Assembly (NCBI RefSeq): GCF_014202315.1
Contig: NZ_JACHGN010000014.1
Coordinates: 62,001 to 126,000 of the forward strand
Direction of reading: 5' to 3'
Length of the DNA: 64,000 bases
Source: Thermocatellispora tengchongensis
Lineage (GTDB): Bacteria > Actinomycetota > Actinomycetes > Streptosporangiales > Streptosporangiaceae
Numbering within the stretch: the stretch's first letter is position 1; each line of letters starts with the position of its first letter. Made by a program: the position numbers and the translations under genes. The notes under the pieces are model-generated. The model saw only the letters and a program-made list of their open reading frames with translations. It was not told where the DNA came from and did not search any database. Shown here one piece after another: positions 18,859 to 27,061 of this stretch.

Positions 18859-19680
18859 TCAGAGGGCGGCGGTGGCCAGGGCCTCCTCGTAGCGGTCGAT
18901 GACCACGTCGGCGAGGGCCTCGCAGTCGCCGATCACGTCGGCCGAGCGGATGTCCATCTCCGGGTGGCCCGCGGCGTACGCGAGCGCCTGCGCCCACACG
19001 CGTTCGAGCTGCCCGCCGGAGAACAGCAGGTAGGGCAGCACGATGACCCTGCGGGCGCCCAGGCGGCGGCAGCGCTCCAGGCCGCCCGCCACGCCCGGCG
19101 GGGTGAGCGAGACGAACGCGGTCTCGACGGTCATGTAGTCGTAGGCGTGGGTCTCCCAGAACAGCCGGGAGACGCGGTGCACCTCGGCGTTGGCCGCCGG
19201 GTCGGTGGAGCCGTCGCCGACCAGCACGATGGCGGTCTCGGACGGGGTGGTCTGGGCGGGCTCGTCGATGTGCGACCCGTGGGAGGCCACCAGGCGCAGC
19301 CGGGGGATGTCGGCGGCGGCGTCGGCGAGCCGCTCGGCGAGCAGGGAGAGCACGCGGGGGTCGGGGCCGAGGGGACGGCCGTAGTCGTACATGAGGGTGG
19401 GGTGACGCTGTTGCTCCAGCGCCATCACGTCGGGGATCGCGCTCATGGCGTGCTGGCCGTTGAGCGCCAGGGAGAGGGCGACCAGGCGGTGGTGCCCACG
19501 GGCCACCAGGGAGGCGACCGAGTCGCTCAGCCTCGGACGGGCCTTGTCGAGGTATCCGCCGGACACGTCGGTGACCTTCTGATCAAGCCGGCAGCGCAGC
19601 CGGTGCACGAACCTGCCGAATTCGGCTGCACCGCTGTCATCGCCTCGGCCGTGCCCTATGAGCAACAGCGGCGGCTTCAT
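18859..19680 (-). CDS. CbiX/SirB-like sirohydrochlorin chelatase family protein
   Basis: A 273-residue protein made of two CbiX-like halves. The first begins with PPLLLIGHGRGD, carrying the catalytic-type His; the second begins with AIVLVGDGSTDPAANAE, where the metal-binding His is absent. Such actinobacterial proteins are annotated as cobalt- or ferrochelatases acting on sirohydrochlorin. Its place between cobL and cobT supports a role in corrin or siroheme synthesis, but the metal inserted is unknown. ATG start at 19680. Confidence 0.85.
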   Translation of the reverse strand: MKPPLLLIGHGRGDDSGAAEFGRFVHRLRCRLDQKVTDVSGGYLDKARPRLSDSVASLVARGHHRLVALSLALNGQHAMSAIPDVMALEQQRHPTLMYDYGRPLGPDPRVLSLLAERLADAAADIPRLRLVASHGSHIDEPAQTTPSETAIVLVGDGSTDPAANAEVHRVSRLFWETHAYDYMTVETAFVSLTPPGVAGGLERCRRLGARRVIVLPYLLFSGGQLERVWAQALAYAAGHPEMDIRSADVIGDCEALADVVIDRYEEALATAAL

Positions 19681-19863
19681 GCAGATATCTCCAGTTGGTT
19701 GAAAAGCCTTGACCTGCGACTACGCAGACAAGACGGGGAGGATATCGGAAAAAGGGCGGCCATGGACAGGTAACGGCAAGGCAACGATACGGCTGTGACA
19801 AGAGCGTTTTGTGAGGTGTTGTCAACGCCGTGCGGGGGCCGCGCGTCCTATGAGAAGCCCTTC

Positions 19864-19893
19864 GCCGGCCTTGTCCCCCTCTGGGGGCCCGGC
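19864..19893 (-). terminator. Hairpin between cobL and the CbiX-like gene
   Basis: CCCCC-TCT-GGGGG (19875-19887) forms a tight hairpin, extended by outer arms GCCGG (19864-19868) and CCGGC (19889-19893). It lies 5 bp past the cobL stop and 184 bp before the next start. It is probably a terminator or attenuator, so the two genes may not form one simple operon. Confidence 0.5.
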
Positions 19894-19897
19894 AGGG

Positions 19898-21109
19898 TCA
19901 GCGACGGGTGCCGTGGACCACGAAGACGGGGTCGGCGGCGGCGAGATGGTGGGTCCCGTCGGGGCCCGCGCCGAGCCGCGCCGCCTGGATCTGGACGCCC
20001 TCGGCGCGGTAGCCGTGCTCCCGCATGATCGCCAGTACGGCGGGCACCCGCTCGACCGCGCGCAGCTCGCACACCAGCGTGGCCGGGCCCCGGGCGGCGC
20101 AGGCGGCCACGACGTCGGGGCCGCCGCCGCCGACGTACACGCTGTCGGGGTCGGGCAGGGGCTCCAGGGCGGGCGGCGCCTGGCCACGGGCCAGCGCGAC
20201 CTTGACGCCGCGCGCGATCACGTTGCGCCGGATGGCCTCGCAGCGTGCCTTGTCGCGTTCCACCGCGACGACGGCCGCGCCGAAGCGGGCGCACTCCACG
20301 GCCACCGCGCCCTCTCCCGCGCCCACGTCCCACACCAGGTCGCCCAGCCTGGGGCCCAGCTTGGCCAGCACGAAGGCGAGCGCGGGCTCCTCGGCGGCGC
20401 CCGCGCCCGGCCCCGGGGTCACCGCCCACGCGCCGGGCCCGGGGCGGGCGCCGGCCAGCCAGCCGCCGTCGGGGCTGCGGTGGTGCGGGTCGAGGACGAG
20501 CACCAGGTCGGGGTCCTTCCAGGGACGGGTGGTGGCCTCGCCCATGCGGCTGTGCGTGACCCGCTCGTCGGGGCCGCCCAGGTCCTCGAAGACGATCAGC
20601 GAGCGCGGCGTGGTGGGGGCCAGCTCGCGGGCGATCTCGGCCGGCCCGACCTCCGGGGTCACGAAGACCGCGACCTTGGGGTGCGCCCGGCACACGTTGG
20701 CCGCCCGGCGCAGCTCCCGCGTGCACACCACCAGGGCGTCCTCCCAGGGCAGCCCGGCGCGGGCGAACGCGCGCGAGACCAGCGACGTGCCCGGGATCAC
20801 CTCGGGCGCCAGGCCGTGCCCGCGCAGGTCGCGCACCGAGCCGAAGAAGCCGGGATCGCCCTCGGCGACCACCACCACCGGCCCCTCACCGTGTTCGAGG
20901 TGCTGGTCCACCGCGTCCAGCAGCTCCCCGCGCTCGCTCCCGGCGGCCCAGGGCCCGTCGGCGGGGATCGCGGCGACCTTCGCGCCCTCGGGCGGACGCA
21001 CCCGCCGCACGATCCGCTCGGGCCCCGCCACCAGCGCGGCGGCGTCCAGCCGCGCCCGCGCGACCGCCGGCAGCTCCGACCCGTCGAACCCGATCACTGT
21101 GATCATCAC
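19898..21109 (-). CDS. cobL: Precorrin-6Y C5,15-methyltransferase (decarboxylating), CbiE-CbiT fusion
   Basis: A 403-residue fusion. Residues 1 to about 210 are the CbiE-type SAM methylase, with GDPGFFGS at 84-91. From about 225 to the end is the CbiT-type methylase, with LVWDVGAGEGAVAVE (258-272) as the SAM motif I. It methylates precorrin-6Y at C5 and C15 and removes the C12 acetate carboxyl in the aerobic cobalamin route. The start could be GTG 21109 or the following ATG 21106; both lie after GAGGGCGGTGAG. It heads the minus-strand cobalamin group and is preceded by a G-rich repeat. Confidence 0.94.
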   Translation of the reverse strand: MMITVIGFDGSELPAVARARLDAAALVAGPERIVRRVRPPEGAKVAAIPADGPWAAGSERGELLDAVDQHLEHGEGPVVVVAEGDPGFFGSVRDLRGHGLAPEVIPGTSLVSRAFARAGLPWEDALVVCTRELRRAANVCRAHPKVAVFVTPEVGPAEIARELAPTTPRSLIVFEDLGGPDERVTHSRMGEATTRPWKDPDLVLVLDPHHRSPDGGWLAGARPGPGAWAVTPGPGAGAAEEPALAFVLAKLGPRLGDLVWDVGAGEGAVAVECARFGAAVVAVERDKARCEAIRRNVIARGVKVALARGQAPPALEPLPDPDSVYVGGGGPDVVAACAARGPATLVCELRAVERVPAVLAIMREHGYRAEGVQIQAARLGAGPDGTHHLAAADPVFVVHGTRR

Positions 21110-21418
21110 CGCTCACCGCCCTCGATACCAAGGGTGCCGGGAACCGAGCCGTCCGACCAGCTCACAAACCGGGTTGAACTGGGTTCCCCACCGATCGCCC
21201 CCGGCCCGAGGCCAAGACCGGCCCACCAGGACGAGCCCGAACGCCCTCCAGAGGAGCGCACGGACCGGCGGGAGCGCGGCCCGTGGGGACGGGGGCCAGT
21301 GGAGACGGGGCCGGTGGGAGCGGAGGGCGGCGGGGACGGGGGCCGGTGGGAGCGGAGGGCGGCGGGGACGAGGGTCGGTGGGGACGGGGGCCGGTGGGGG
21401 CGGGAGTGTGGGGGCGGG
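21110..21418. other. Intergenic region upstream of cobL
   Basis: About 310 bp between the tandem-GNAT stop and cobL. The half next to cobL (21110-21280) is where the cobL promoter must lie. The other half is a G-rich repeat (next entry). I looked for the conserved cobalamin riboswitch box (AGCCAGGAGACC, GCCACTG) on the minus strand and did not find it. Confidence 0.5.
21285..21412. repeat. G-rich 16/32-bp tandem repeat
   Basis: Units of the form GGTGGGGACGGGGGCC recur, with the phrase CGGTGGGA/G at 21312, 21344, 21376 and 21392: spacings of 32, 32 and 16 bp. The plus strand has many runs of three to five G, so intramolecular G-quadruplexes are possible. Nothing coding is supported. Confidence 0.8.
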
Positions 21419-22528
21419 TCAGGGGTCGGTGGGGAGGCGGCTGTAGACGGCCATGTCGGTGCGGGTGCCGGAGGGGAGGAGGGAGGCGTTGCGGAGGAGG
21501 CCCTCGCGGGTGAAGCCGGCGCGTTCGGCGGTGCGCTGGGAGGCGGTGTTGTCGCGGGCGGCCCAGAGGCCCACGTGCGACAGGCCGCGGGCGAAGGCGT
21601 GGGCGGCCATGGCGCGGGCGGCCTCGGCGGCGTAGCCGTTTCGGCGGGCCCATGGAGCGGTCCAGTAGCCGCAGTAGGCGAAGCCGTTGTCCCGGTCGGC
21701 GGCGAACAGGGAGACCGCGCCGGACAGGCGGCCGGTGGCCTTGGCGACGATCGCGCATTGGGCGCCGGTCTCGGGGTTCTGGTGGGCCAGGCGGACGCAG
21801 AAGTCCCAGGCGCGTTCGGGGGTGAAGTCGCGCGACCACTTCATCCAGCGCCGGATCTCCGGGTCCTGGGCGGCGGCCAGGAGGTCGTCGGCGTCGGCGG
21901 CCTCGAAGGGGCGCAGCAGGAGGCGCGGGGTCTCCAGGCGGATGGGGCCGAGCCTGGGCCCGGACGGCGGGGGGTCGGCGAGGTCGTCGCGGAGCAGGCC
22001 GAAGACGACGAGGTCGCGGGGGCCGTCGTCCTCCTGCCCGGCGGATCGCAGCACGCCCTCGCGGACGAAGCCGGCCTTCTCGGCGACGCGGAGCGAGGCG
22101 GCGTTGTCCAGGTTGGCGCGCAGTTCGATGCGGCGTATGCCGTAGTCGGCGAAGACCCGCCCGGCCAGGGCGGTGACGGCCTCGGGGGCGTAGCCGCGAC
22201 CACGGTGGACGGGGTGCACGCCGTAGCCGACCTCGGTGACGCCGATCCCCCACTGGGTCTTGAACAGGCTGATCGCTCCTACTATGCGGGCCTCGGCCTC
22301 CGTGGCGAGCTCCATGGCGAGGTGGATGCCCTGGCCCGAGCGCTGGAGTTCGTGCACGCCGTACCGGAGCCACTGCCGCACGCCGGAGACGTGGCCCGGG
22401 GCGCCGGGCGGCAGGAACCTGTGCCCGGCCTCGACCACGCCGGTGATCCGCTGGGCGTCCTGGGGGCCGAACGGGCGCAGCACCAGCCGGCGGGTACGGA
22501 TCGTGAGCTGCGCGTCAAAACCGTTCAT
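21419..22528 (-). CDS. Tandem GNAT acetyltransferase (two RimJ/RimL-like domains)
   Basis: About 369 residues holding two complete GNAT N-acetyltransferase domains in a row. Each begins with an R-x-L-x-L-R-P-F strand (TRRLVLRPFGPQDA; TPRLLLRPFEAADA) and has its own acetyl-CoA loop (GVHPVHRGRGYAPEA; WTAPWARRNGYAAEA). RimJ/RimL relatives acetylate protein N-termini or small amines. The acetyl-CoA Q/R-x-x-G-x-G/A signature is better preserved in the first domain. Start chosen at ATG 22528 because AAGGTGGGGG precedes it; two further ATGs lie at 22543 and 22546. Confidence 0.85.
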   Translation of the reverse strand: MNGFDAQLTIRTRRLVLRPFGPQDAQRITGVVEAGHRFLPPGAPGHVSGVRQWLRYGVHELQRSGQGIHLAMELATEAEARIVGAISLFKTQWGIGVTEVGYGVHPVHRGRGYAPEAVTALAGRVFADYGIRRIELRANLDNAASLRVAEKAGFVREGVLRSAGQEDDGPRDLVVFGLLRDDLADPPPSGPRLGPIRLETPRLLLRPFEAADADDLLAAAQDPEIRRWMKWSRDFTPERAWDFCVRLAHQNPETGAQCAIVAKATGRLSGAVSLFAADRDNGFAYCGYWTAPWARRNGYAAEAARAMAAHAFARGLSHVGLWAARDNTASQRTAERAGFTREGLLRNASLLPSGTRTDMAVYSRLPTDP

Positions 22529-22689
22529 GACCCCCACCTTCATCATTTACCCCGCTTTACTGTGATTTTTCGGTGCACCACACCCCAGCGCACCGAGGAT
22601 CAGCCCGCAACCCCCGAACCGCCATGTTTGCCGTGAAAGCCCCGGGTAGGACGGTGAGTCCGGACATGGCACCGGTGAAAGGGGGCACC

Positions 22690-23103
22690 ATGGAACGCGG
22701 TAGTGCGAAGCATGGCGCGCGCCTGGACGACCAGCAGAAACACGAGACCGAGGGTATGGTCCGCGGTGCCGGCGCGACCCACGCCGAGGAGTGGAAGCAG
22801 CCCGAGCCGACGCACGCGGCCGGCGAGGAGGGCCTCGCCCCGCCCGCGCGTCCCCCGGGCCACGAGCCTGGCGCACCGCACGGCATCACGCCGGCCGACG
22901 TGGAGCGGCGCAGCAACCTGGCCAAATGGCTCAGCGACGCCGAGTTCCCCGCCGACCGCGAGGAGCTGATCACCCACGCGGAGGAGGTCGGGGCGCCCGA
23001 CCCGGTGATCGAGGCCGTCAACGCGCTGCCCGACCTGCAGTTCGCCAACATCTCCGAGGTCGCGCAGGCCCTCGGCCTGGGTGTGGAGGCCGAGCGCTGG
23101 TGA
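22690..23103 (+). CDS. DUF2795 domain protein
   Basis: A 137-residue soluble protein. The N-terminal part (MERGSAKHGARLDDQQKHETEGMV) is highly charged and probably flexible. The C-terminal part from about 75 (RRSNLAKWLSDAEFPADREEL to FANISEVAQALG) is the small helical DUF2795 domain found in many actinobacteria. Function is unknown. The start at 22690 has the strong site AAAGGGGG; the frame is open further upstream but less convincing there. It is followed 49 bp later by the baeRF-like gene on the same strand, so the two may be co-expressed. Confidence 0.85.
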   Translation: MERGSAKHGARLDDQQKHETEGMVRGAGATHAEEWKQPEPTHAAGEEGLAPPARPPGHEPGAPHGITPADVERRSNLAKWLSDAEFPADREELITHAEEVGAPDPVIEAVNALPDLQFANISEVAQALGLGVEAERW

Positions 23104-23152
23104 CCGGCGCCGGCCGGACGCCGGTTGATTGACGACGGGAGCTGACAACGCG

Positions 23153-24223
23153 ATGAGACTGGACGCGATCAGGCCGCTCTACGAGCAGGGCGAAGGCCCC
23201 TTCGCATCGGTCTACCTGGACACGAGCCGGGCCGATGAGAGCGGCGCGGCCGAGGTGGAGCTGCGCTGGCGGCGGCTGCGCGAGCAGTTGCTCGACGCGG
23301 GGGCCGACGCGGAGACGCTCGACGCCATCGGCAGGCTGGTCACCTCGCCGGCCGAGGCGGCGCCGGGCCGTGCGGTCTTCGCCACCGGGGGCCGGGTCGT
23401 GTACGACGAGCCGCTGCCCCATCCGCCGCGCCGGGAGATCGCCCGCTGGTCGCCGCTGCCGCACGTGATGCCGCTGCTGGCCCAGCGCGGCGAGAGCGTG
23501 CCGCACCTGCGGGTGCTGGCCGACCACACCGGCGCGGAGGTCGTCGTGGTGGGCGCGGGCGCGCCCCGGCGTACGGCGGTGGGGTCCGAGGACTGGCCGA
23601 TGCAGAAGACCGGGCAGGGCGGCTGGTCGCAGAAGAGGTACGAGCGCGGGGTCGAGGAGACCTGGGAGCGCAACGCGATAGCGGTGGCCGAGACGGTGGA
23701 CAAGGAGGCGCGCCGGGTCGGAGCGGAGCTGGTCGTGGTGGCCGGGGAGCCCGCGTCGCGGGCGCTGGTGTGCGAGCACCTGGACGCGTACTCGGCCGAC
23801 CGGGTGGTGATGGCCGAGCACGGCAAGCGGGCCCAGGGCGCCGCGCGGGAGCCGTTCGAACGCGACGCCGAGGAGGCCGTGGACGACTGGGTGGCGCACC
23901 GGCGCGAGGAGCTGATCGAGCACTACGGCGAGGGCCCGTCGGCCACCGGGCTCCAGGAGACCGTGCGCGCGCTGCGCAACGGCCAGGTGGACACGCTGCT
24001 GCTGGCCGACGACCCGCACGCCGACGGCGTGATGTGGATCGGTCCAGAGGGCGGGCAGCTCGCCGTGGACCGCGCCGAGCTGGTCGAGTGGGGCGTGCCC
24101 GAGCCCAGGCGCGAGCGCGCCGACGCCGCGCTGGCCCGCGCGGTGGCGACCACGGACGCCGAGCTGTGGTTCGTGGCCCGCGAGTCGCTGGGCACCGACG
24201 TGGCGGCGCTGCTGCGGTACTGA
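23153..24223 (+). CDS. baeRF / Vms1-Ankzf1-like release-factor-family protein
   Basis: A 356-residue member of the bacterial archaeo-eukaryotic release-factor-like (baeRF, Rv2629-type) family. It opens with LDAIRPLYEQGEGPFASVYLDTS and ends with a domain of the eRF1 C-terminal type (ARAVATTDAELWFVARESLG). Related eukaryotic Vms1 proteins release nascent chains from stalled ribosomal tRNA; in bacteria the role is inferred and linked to stress or ribosome rescue. Start at ATG 23153 after GGGAGC; an upstream in-frame start at 23129 is possible. The catalytic Gln-containing loop of true release factors is not obvious to me. Confidence 0.82.
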   Translation: MRLDAIRPLYEQGEGPFASVYLDTSRADESGAAEVELRWRRLREQLLDAGADAETLDAIGRLVTSPAEAAPGRAVFATGGRVVYDEPLPHPPRREIARWSPLPHVMPLLAQRGESVPHLRVLADHTGAEVVVVGAGAPRRTAVGSEDWPMQKTGQGGWSQKRYERGVEETWERNAIAVAETVDKEARRVGAELVVVAGEPASRALVCEHLDAYSADRVVMAEHGKRAQGAAREPFERDAEEAVDDWVAHRREELIEHYGEGPSATGLQETVRALRNGQVDTLLLADDPHADGVMWIGPEGGQLAVDRAELVEWGVPEPRRERADAALARAVATTDAELWFVARESLGTDVAALLRY

Positions 24224-24235
24224 CCGCGTCCCCGC

Positions 24236-24880
24236 TCAGGACGCGATGATCACCTCCAGGGTCCTCGGGCCGTGCACGCCCTCGACCCGGTTCAGCTCGA
24301 TGTCGCTGGTCGCGGACGGACCCGCGATCCAGGTCTGCGGCGCGGCCGGGTCGAGCCGGGCCACGGCCTCGGGGACGATCGCGACGATCTGCGCGGCCCG
24401 GACCACGCACAGGTGGTAGTCGGGCACCAGGGTGAGCGCCCTGCGGCCCTGGCCGGGCCCGGAGTCGAGCACGATGGTGCCGGTCTCGGCGACGGCCACC
24501 GCGCAGGCGGTGAGCACGCCGTCCACGCGGTCCAGCTCGTCCGCGCGCAGCGGCGGGTCGTCCCGGACGATCTCCCGCCCCGCCGCCGCGGCGCGGCGCC
24601 ACTCCTCGGGCAGGCCGCCGGGCACGACCAGGCGGGCCGCGCCGCGCCGGTCCAGGGCCGCGGCGACGGCGCCGGGGACCTCGGCCTCGGGCACCACGTG
24701 AACCTGGGCCCGGTAGTCGTCCAGACGCTCGGCGAGCAGGCTCACCAGGTCCGTGCCGGGCGCGGCGGTGCGGTAGCCGCGCGGGATCTCCACCTCGGGC
24801 GCGCCGCGCACCGCCGCCCGGACGCGGGCCAGGATCAGGTCCCTTGAGGATCTGGTCGGCGGGATCATCGGCGAGGTCAT
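24236..24880 (-). CDS. lutC: L-lactate utilisation protein LutC
   Basis: A 214-residue LUD-domain protein (YkgG/LutC type), ending in a conserved TWIAGPSATSDIELNRVEGVHGPRTLEVII. It is the third subunit of the LutABC iron-sulfur complex that oxidises L-lactate to pyruvate. The start ATG at 24880 overlaps the lutB stop (ATGA), so translation is probably coupled. The segment AETGTIVLDSGPGQGRRALTLVPDYH is also typical of LutC. Confidence 0.93.
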   Translation of the reverse strand: MTSPMIPPTRSSRDLILARVRAAVRGAPEVEIPRGYRTAAPGTDLVSLLAERLDDYRAQVHVVPEAEVPGAVAAALDRRGAARLVVPGGLPEEWRRAAAAGREIVRDDPPLRADELDRVDGVLTACAVAVAETGTIVLDSGPGQGRRALTLVPDYHLCVVRAAQIVAIVPEAVARLDPAAPQTWIAGPSATSDIELNRVEGVHGPRTLEVIIAS

Positions 24881-26283
24881 CGGCGGCCTCCGTCGGTCTT
24901 GTCCCACCAGTCGCGGAACGACGTCGCGGGGATGTCGGGCAGATCGCGGGTGTCGGTCCAGGCGGCCAGCGGGCCGGGGAGCCGGCGCGGCACGAGCCTG
25001 CGGAAGCGGCTGCCGAGCCGCTGGGCGCGCGCGAGCCGTTCCGGCCGGTCGAACACCCAGCCGGCCGCGCGCATCCCGGCGCGTTCTGCGCGGGCGTGCC
25101 GGGCCTTGGCCCGCAGGTGGACCAGCACCTCGGGGATGTCGATGGCGACCGGGCAGGCGTCGAAGCACGCGCCGCACAGGCTGGACGCGTACGGCAGGGA
25201 CCGGTCCAGCTCCGAGCCGAGGCCGCGGAGCTGCGGGGTGAGGATCGCGCCGATCGGCCCCGGGTATACCGACCCGTACGCGTGCCCGCCCGCGCGCTCG
25301 TAGACGGGGCAGACGTTCAGGCAGGCCGAGCACCGGATGCAGCGCAGCGCCTGCCGCCCCACCTCGTCGGCCAGCACCCGCGTACGCCCGTTGTCCAGCA
25401 GCACGAGGTGGAACTCCTGGCCGTCCACCGCGCCGGTCCACATGGAGGTGTAGGGGTTCATCCGCTCGCCGGTGGAGCTGCGCGGCAGGAGCTGCAGGAA
25501 CACCTCCAGGTCGCGCCACGTCGGCAGCAGCTTCTCGATGCCGACCACGCTGATCAGCGTCTCGGGGAGGGTCAGGCACATGCGGCCGTTGCCCTCCGAC
25601 TCCAGCACGACCAGGGTGCCGGTCTCGGCGATCATGAAGTTGGCGCCGGAGATCGCCACCTTGGTGGACAGGAAGCGCTCGCGCAGGTGCAGCCGGGCGG
25701 CCTCGGCGAGGGCGCGCGGCTCGTCGGTCAGCCGCTCGGGGGCGGGCCTGCCCCACTCGGCCATCTTGCTCAGGAAGATCTCCCGGATCTCCGCCCGGTT
25801 GCGGTGGATCGCGGGCACCAGGATGTGCGAGGGCAGGTCGTCGCCGAGCTGCACGATCAGCTCGGCCAGGTCGGTCTCGTACGCCGTGATGCCGCGCGCC
25901 GCCAGGTGCTCGTTGAGGCCGATCTCCTGGGTGGCCATCGACTTGACCTTCACCACGGAGGTCTCGCCGGTGGCCCGGACCAGGTCGGTGACGATCCGGT
26001 TGGCCTCGGCGGCGTCGGCCGCCCAGTGCACGTGCCCGCCCGCCCTGGTCACCGCCTCTTCGAGCTGGAGCAAGTACGTGTCCAGGTTGCGCAGCGTGTG
26101 GTCCTTGATCGCCTTGCCGGCGGCGCGCAGCTCGGCCCAGTCGGGCAGCTCGCCCACCACGGCGGCCCGCTTGCCCCGGATGGTGTGGGTGGCCTTGCGG
26201 AGGTTGTAGCGGAGCTGGGAGTTCTGCACGGCGCGGGTGGCGTTCCGGGGGAACGCGGGCATCCCCACGAAGGTTCGGCTCAC
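24877..26283 (-). CDS. lutB: L-lactate utilisation iron-sulfur protein LutB
   Basis: A 468-residue protein with an N-terminal LUD domain and a C-terminal pair of 4Fe-4S motifs: CIRCSACLNVCPVYE and CGACFDACPV. Segments VKVKSMATQEIGLNEHL and GANFMIAETGTLVVLESEGNGR are characteristic. It forms the electron-transfer core of the lactate-oxidising complex. GTG start at 26283 overlaps the lutA stop (GTGA). Confidence 0.95.
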   Translation of the reverse strand: MSRTFVGMPAFPRNATRAVQNSQLRYNLRKATHTIRGKRAAVVGELPDWAELRAAGKAIKDHTLRNLDTYLLQLEEAVTRAGGHVHWAADAAEANRIVTDLVRATGETSVVKVKSMATQEIGLNEHLAARGITAYETDLAELIVQLGDDLPSHILVPAIHRNRAEIREIFLSKMAEWGRPAPERLTDEPRALAEAARLHLRERFLSTKVAISGANFMIAETGTLVVLESEGNGRMCLTLPETLISVVGIEKLLPTWRDLEVFLQLLPRSSTGERMNPYTSMWTGAVDGQEFHLVLLDNGRTRVLADEVGRQALRCIRCSACLNVCPVYERAGGHAYGSVYPGPIGAILTPQLRGLGSELDRSLPYASSLCGACFDACPVAIDIPEVLVHLRAKARHARAERAGMRAAGWVFDRPERLARAQRLGSRFRRLVPRRLPGPLAAWTDTRDLPDIPATSFRDWWDKTDGGRR

Positions 26284-26996
26284 TTGTCGGCCTCCGTCCG
26301 GGCCAGGATCTCGGCGAGGTGCATCACGCGTACGCCGGTGCGCTGGCGCTTGAGCGTGCCCCCGATGTGCATCAGGCAGGAGTTGTCGGCGGCGCACAGC
26401 ACCTCGGCCCCGGTGTCCATGACGTTGCGGACCTTGTCGGCGCACATGGCCGAGGAGATCGCCGGGTTCTTCACCGCGAAGGTGCCGCCGAAGCCGCAGC
26501 ACTCGTCGGCGGCGGGGAGCGGCACGAGCTCCAGGCCGCGTACCTGCTCCAGCAGCTTGGTGGGCTTGTCGCCGACGCGGAGGCCGCGCAACGAGTGACA
26601 CGTAGGGTGATATGTCACCCGGTGGGGGAAATATGCGCCTACGTCGGTGACCTCCAGCACGTCCACCAGGAACTCCGACAGGTCGTACACCTTCGGCACG
26701 GTCAGCGTCACGCCCGCCGCCCTGGCCAGTCTCGGGTACTGCTCGCGCACCATCGACGCGCACGACCCCGACGGCGCGACGACGGCGTCGTACCCGGCGA
26801 ACACCTCGCCGAAGTGCCGGGCCAGCTTCACGCCCTCGGCCTGGTAGCCGGTGTTGACGTGCATCTGGCCGCAGCAGGTCTGCGCGGCCGGGAACTCCAC
26901 CTCGCAGCCGAGCCGGCGCAGCAGCGACACCACCGCGCGCCCGGTGCCGGGGAACAGCGTGTCGTTGACACACGTGATGAACAGGGCGACCCGCAC
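26280..26996 (-). CDS. lutA: L-lactate utilisation protein LutA (CCG domain)
   Basis: A 238-residue protein with two CCG (cysteine-rich) domains, QTCCGQMHVNTGYQ and DECCGFGGTFAVKNP, as in the LutA/GlcF/heterodisulfide reductase subunits. First gene of lutABC. Start taken at GTG 26996 (VRVALFITCVNDTLFPG), preceded by AAGGGGA; frames reach 27071 but run through the operators. It is divergent from the FadR-type regulator, and two palindromes in the 65-bp gap suggest direct control by that protein. Confidence 0.94.
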   Translation of the reverse strand: MRVALFITCVNDTLFPGTGRAVVSLLRRLGCEVEFPAAQTCCGQMHVNTGYQAEGVKLARHFGEVFAGYDAVVAPSGSCASMVREQYPRLARAAGVTLTVPKVYDLSEFLVDVLEVTDVGAYFPHRVTYHPTCHSLRGLRVGDKPTKLLEQVRGLELVPLPAADECCGFGGTFAVKNPAISSAMCADKVRNVMDTGAEVLCAADNSCLMHIGGTLKRQRTGVRVMHLAEILARTEADK

Positions 26997-27033
26997 CGCA
27001 AGTCCCCTTTCGCAGAATTCAGGGTGGTTCATG

Positions 27034-27060
27034 TGGTCTGACCACAGTATGGTCGGACCA
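27034..27060. promoter_or_regulatory. Twin FadR/LldR-type operators TGGTCNGACCA
   Basis: TGGTCTGACCA (27034-27044) and TGGTCGGACCA (27050-27060) are perfect 11-bp palindromes with centres 16 bp apart. The half-site TGGTC/GACCA is the classic binding site of FadR-subfamily GntR regulators. They sit in the divergent promoter region of lutA and the adjacent regulator. The second one touches the regulator start codon (27062), so bound protein would block both genes. Confidence 0.85.
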
Positions 27061-27061
27061 T

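Noticed and set aside
24236-25756. A single long lutB-lutC-like open frame of 506 codons
   Set aside because: The upstream part is an out-of-frame reading of lutB; the real lutC starts at 24880 with an ATGA overlap.
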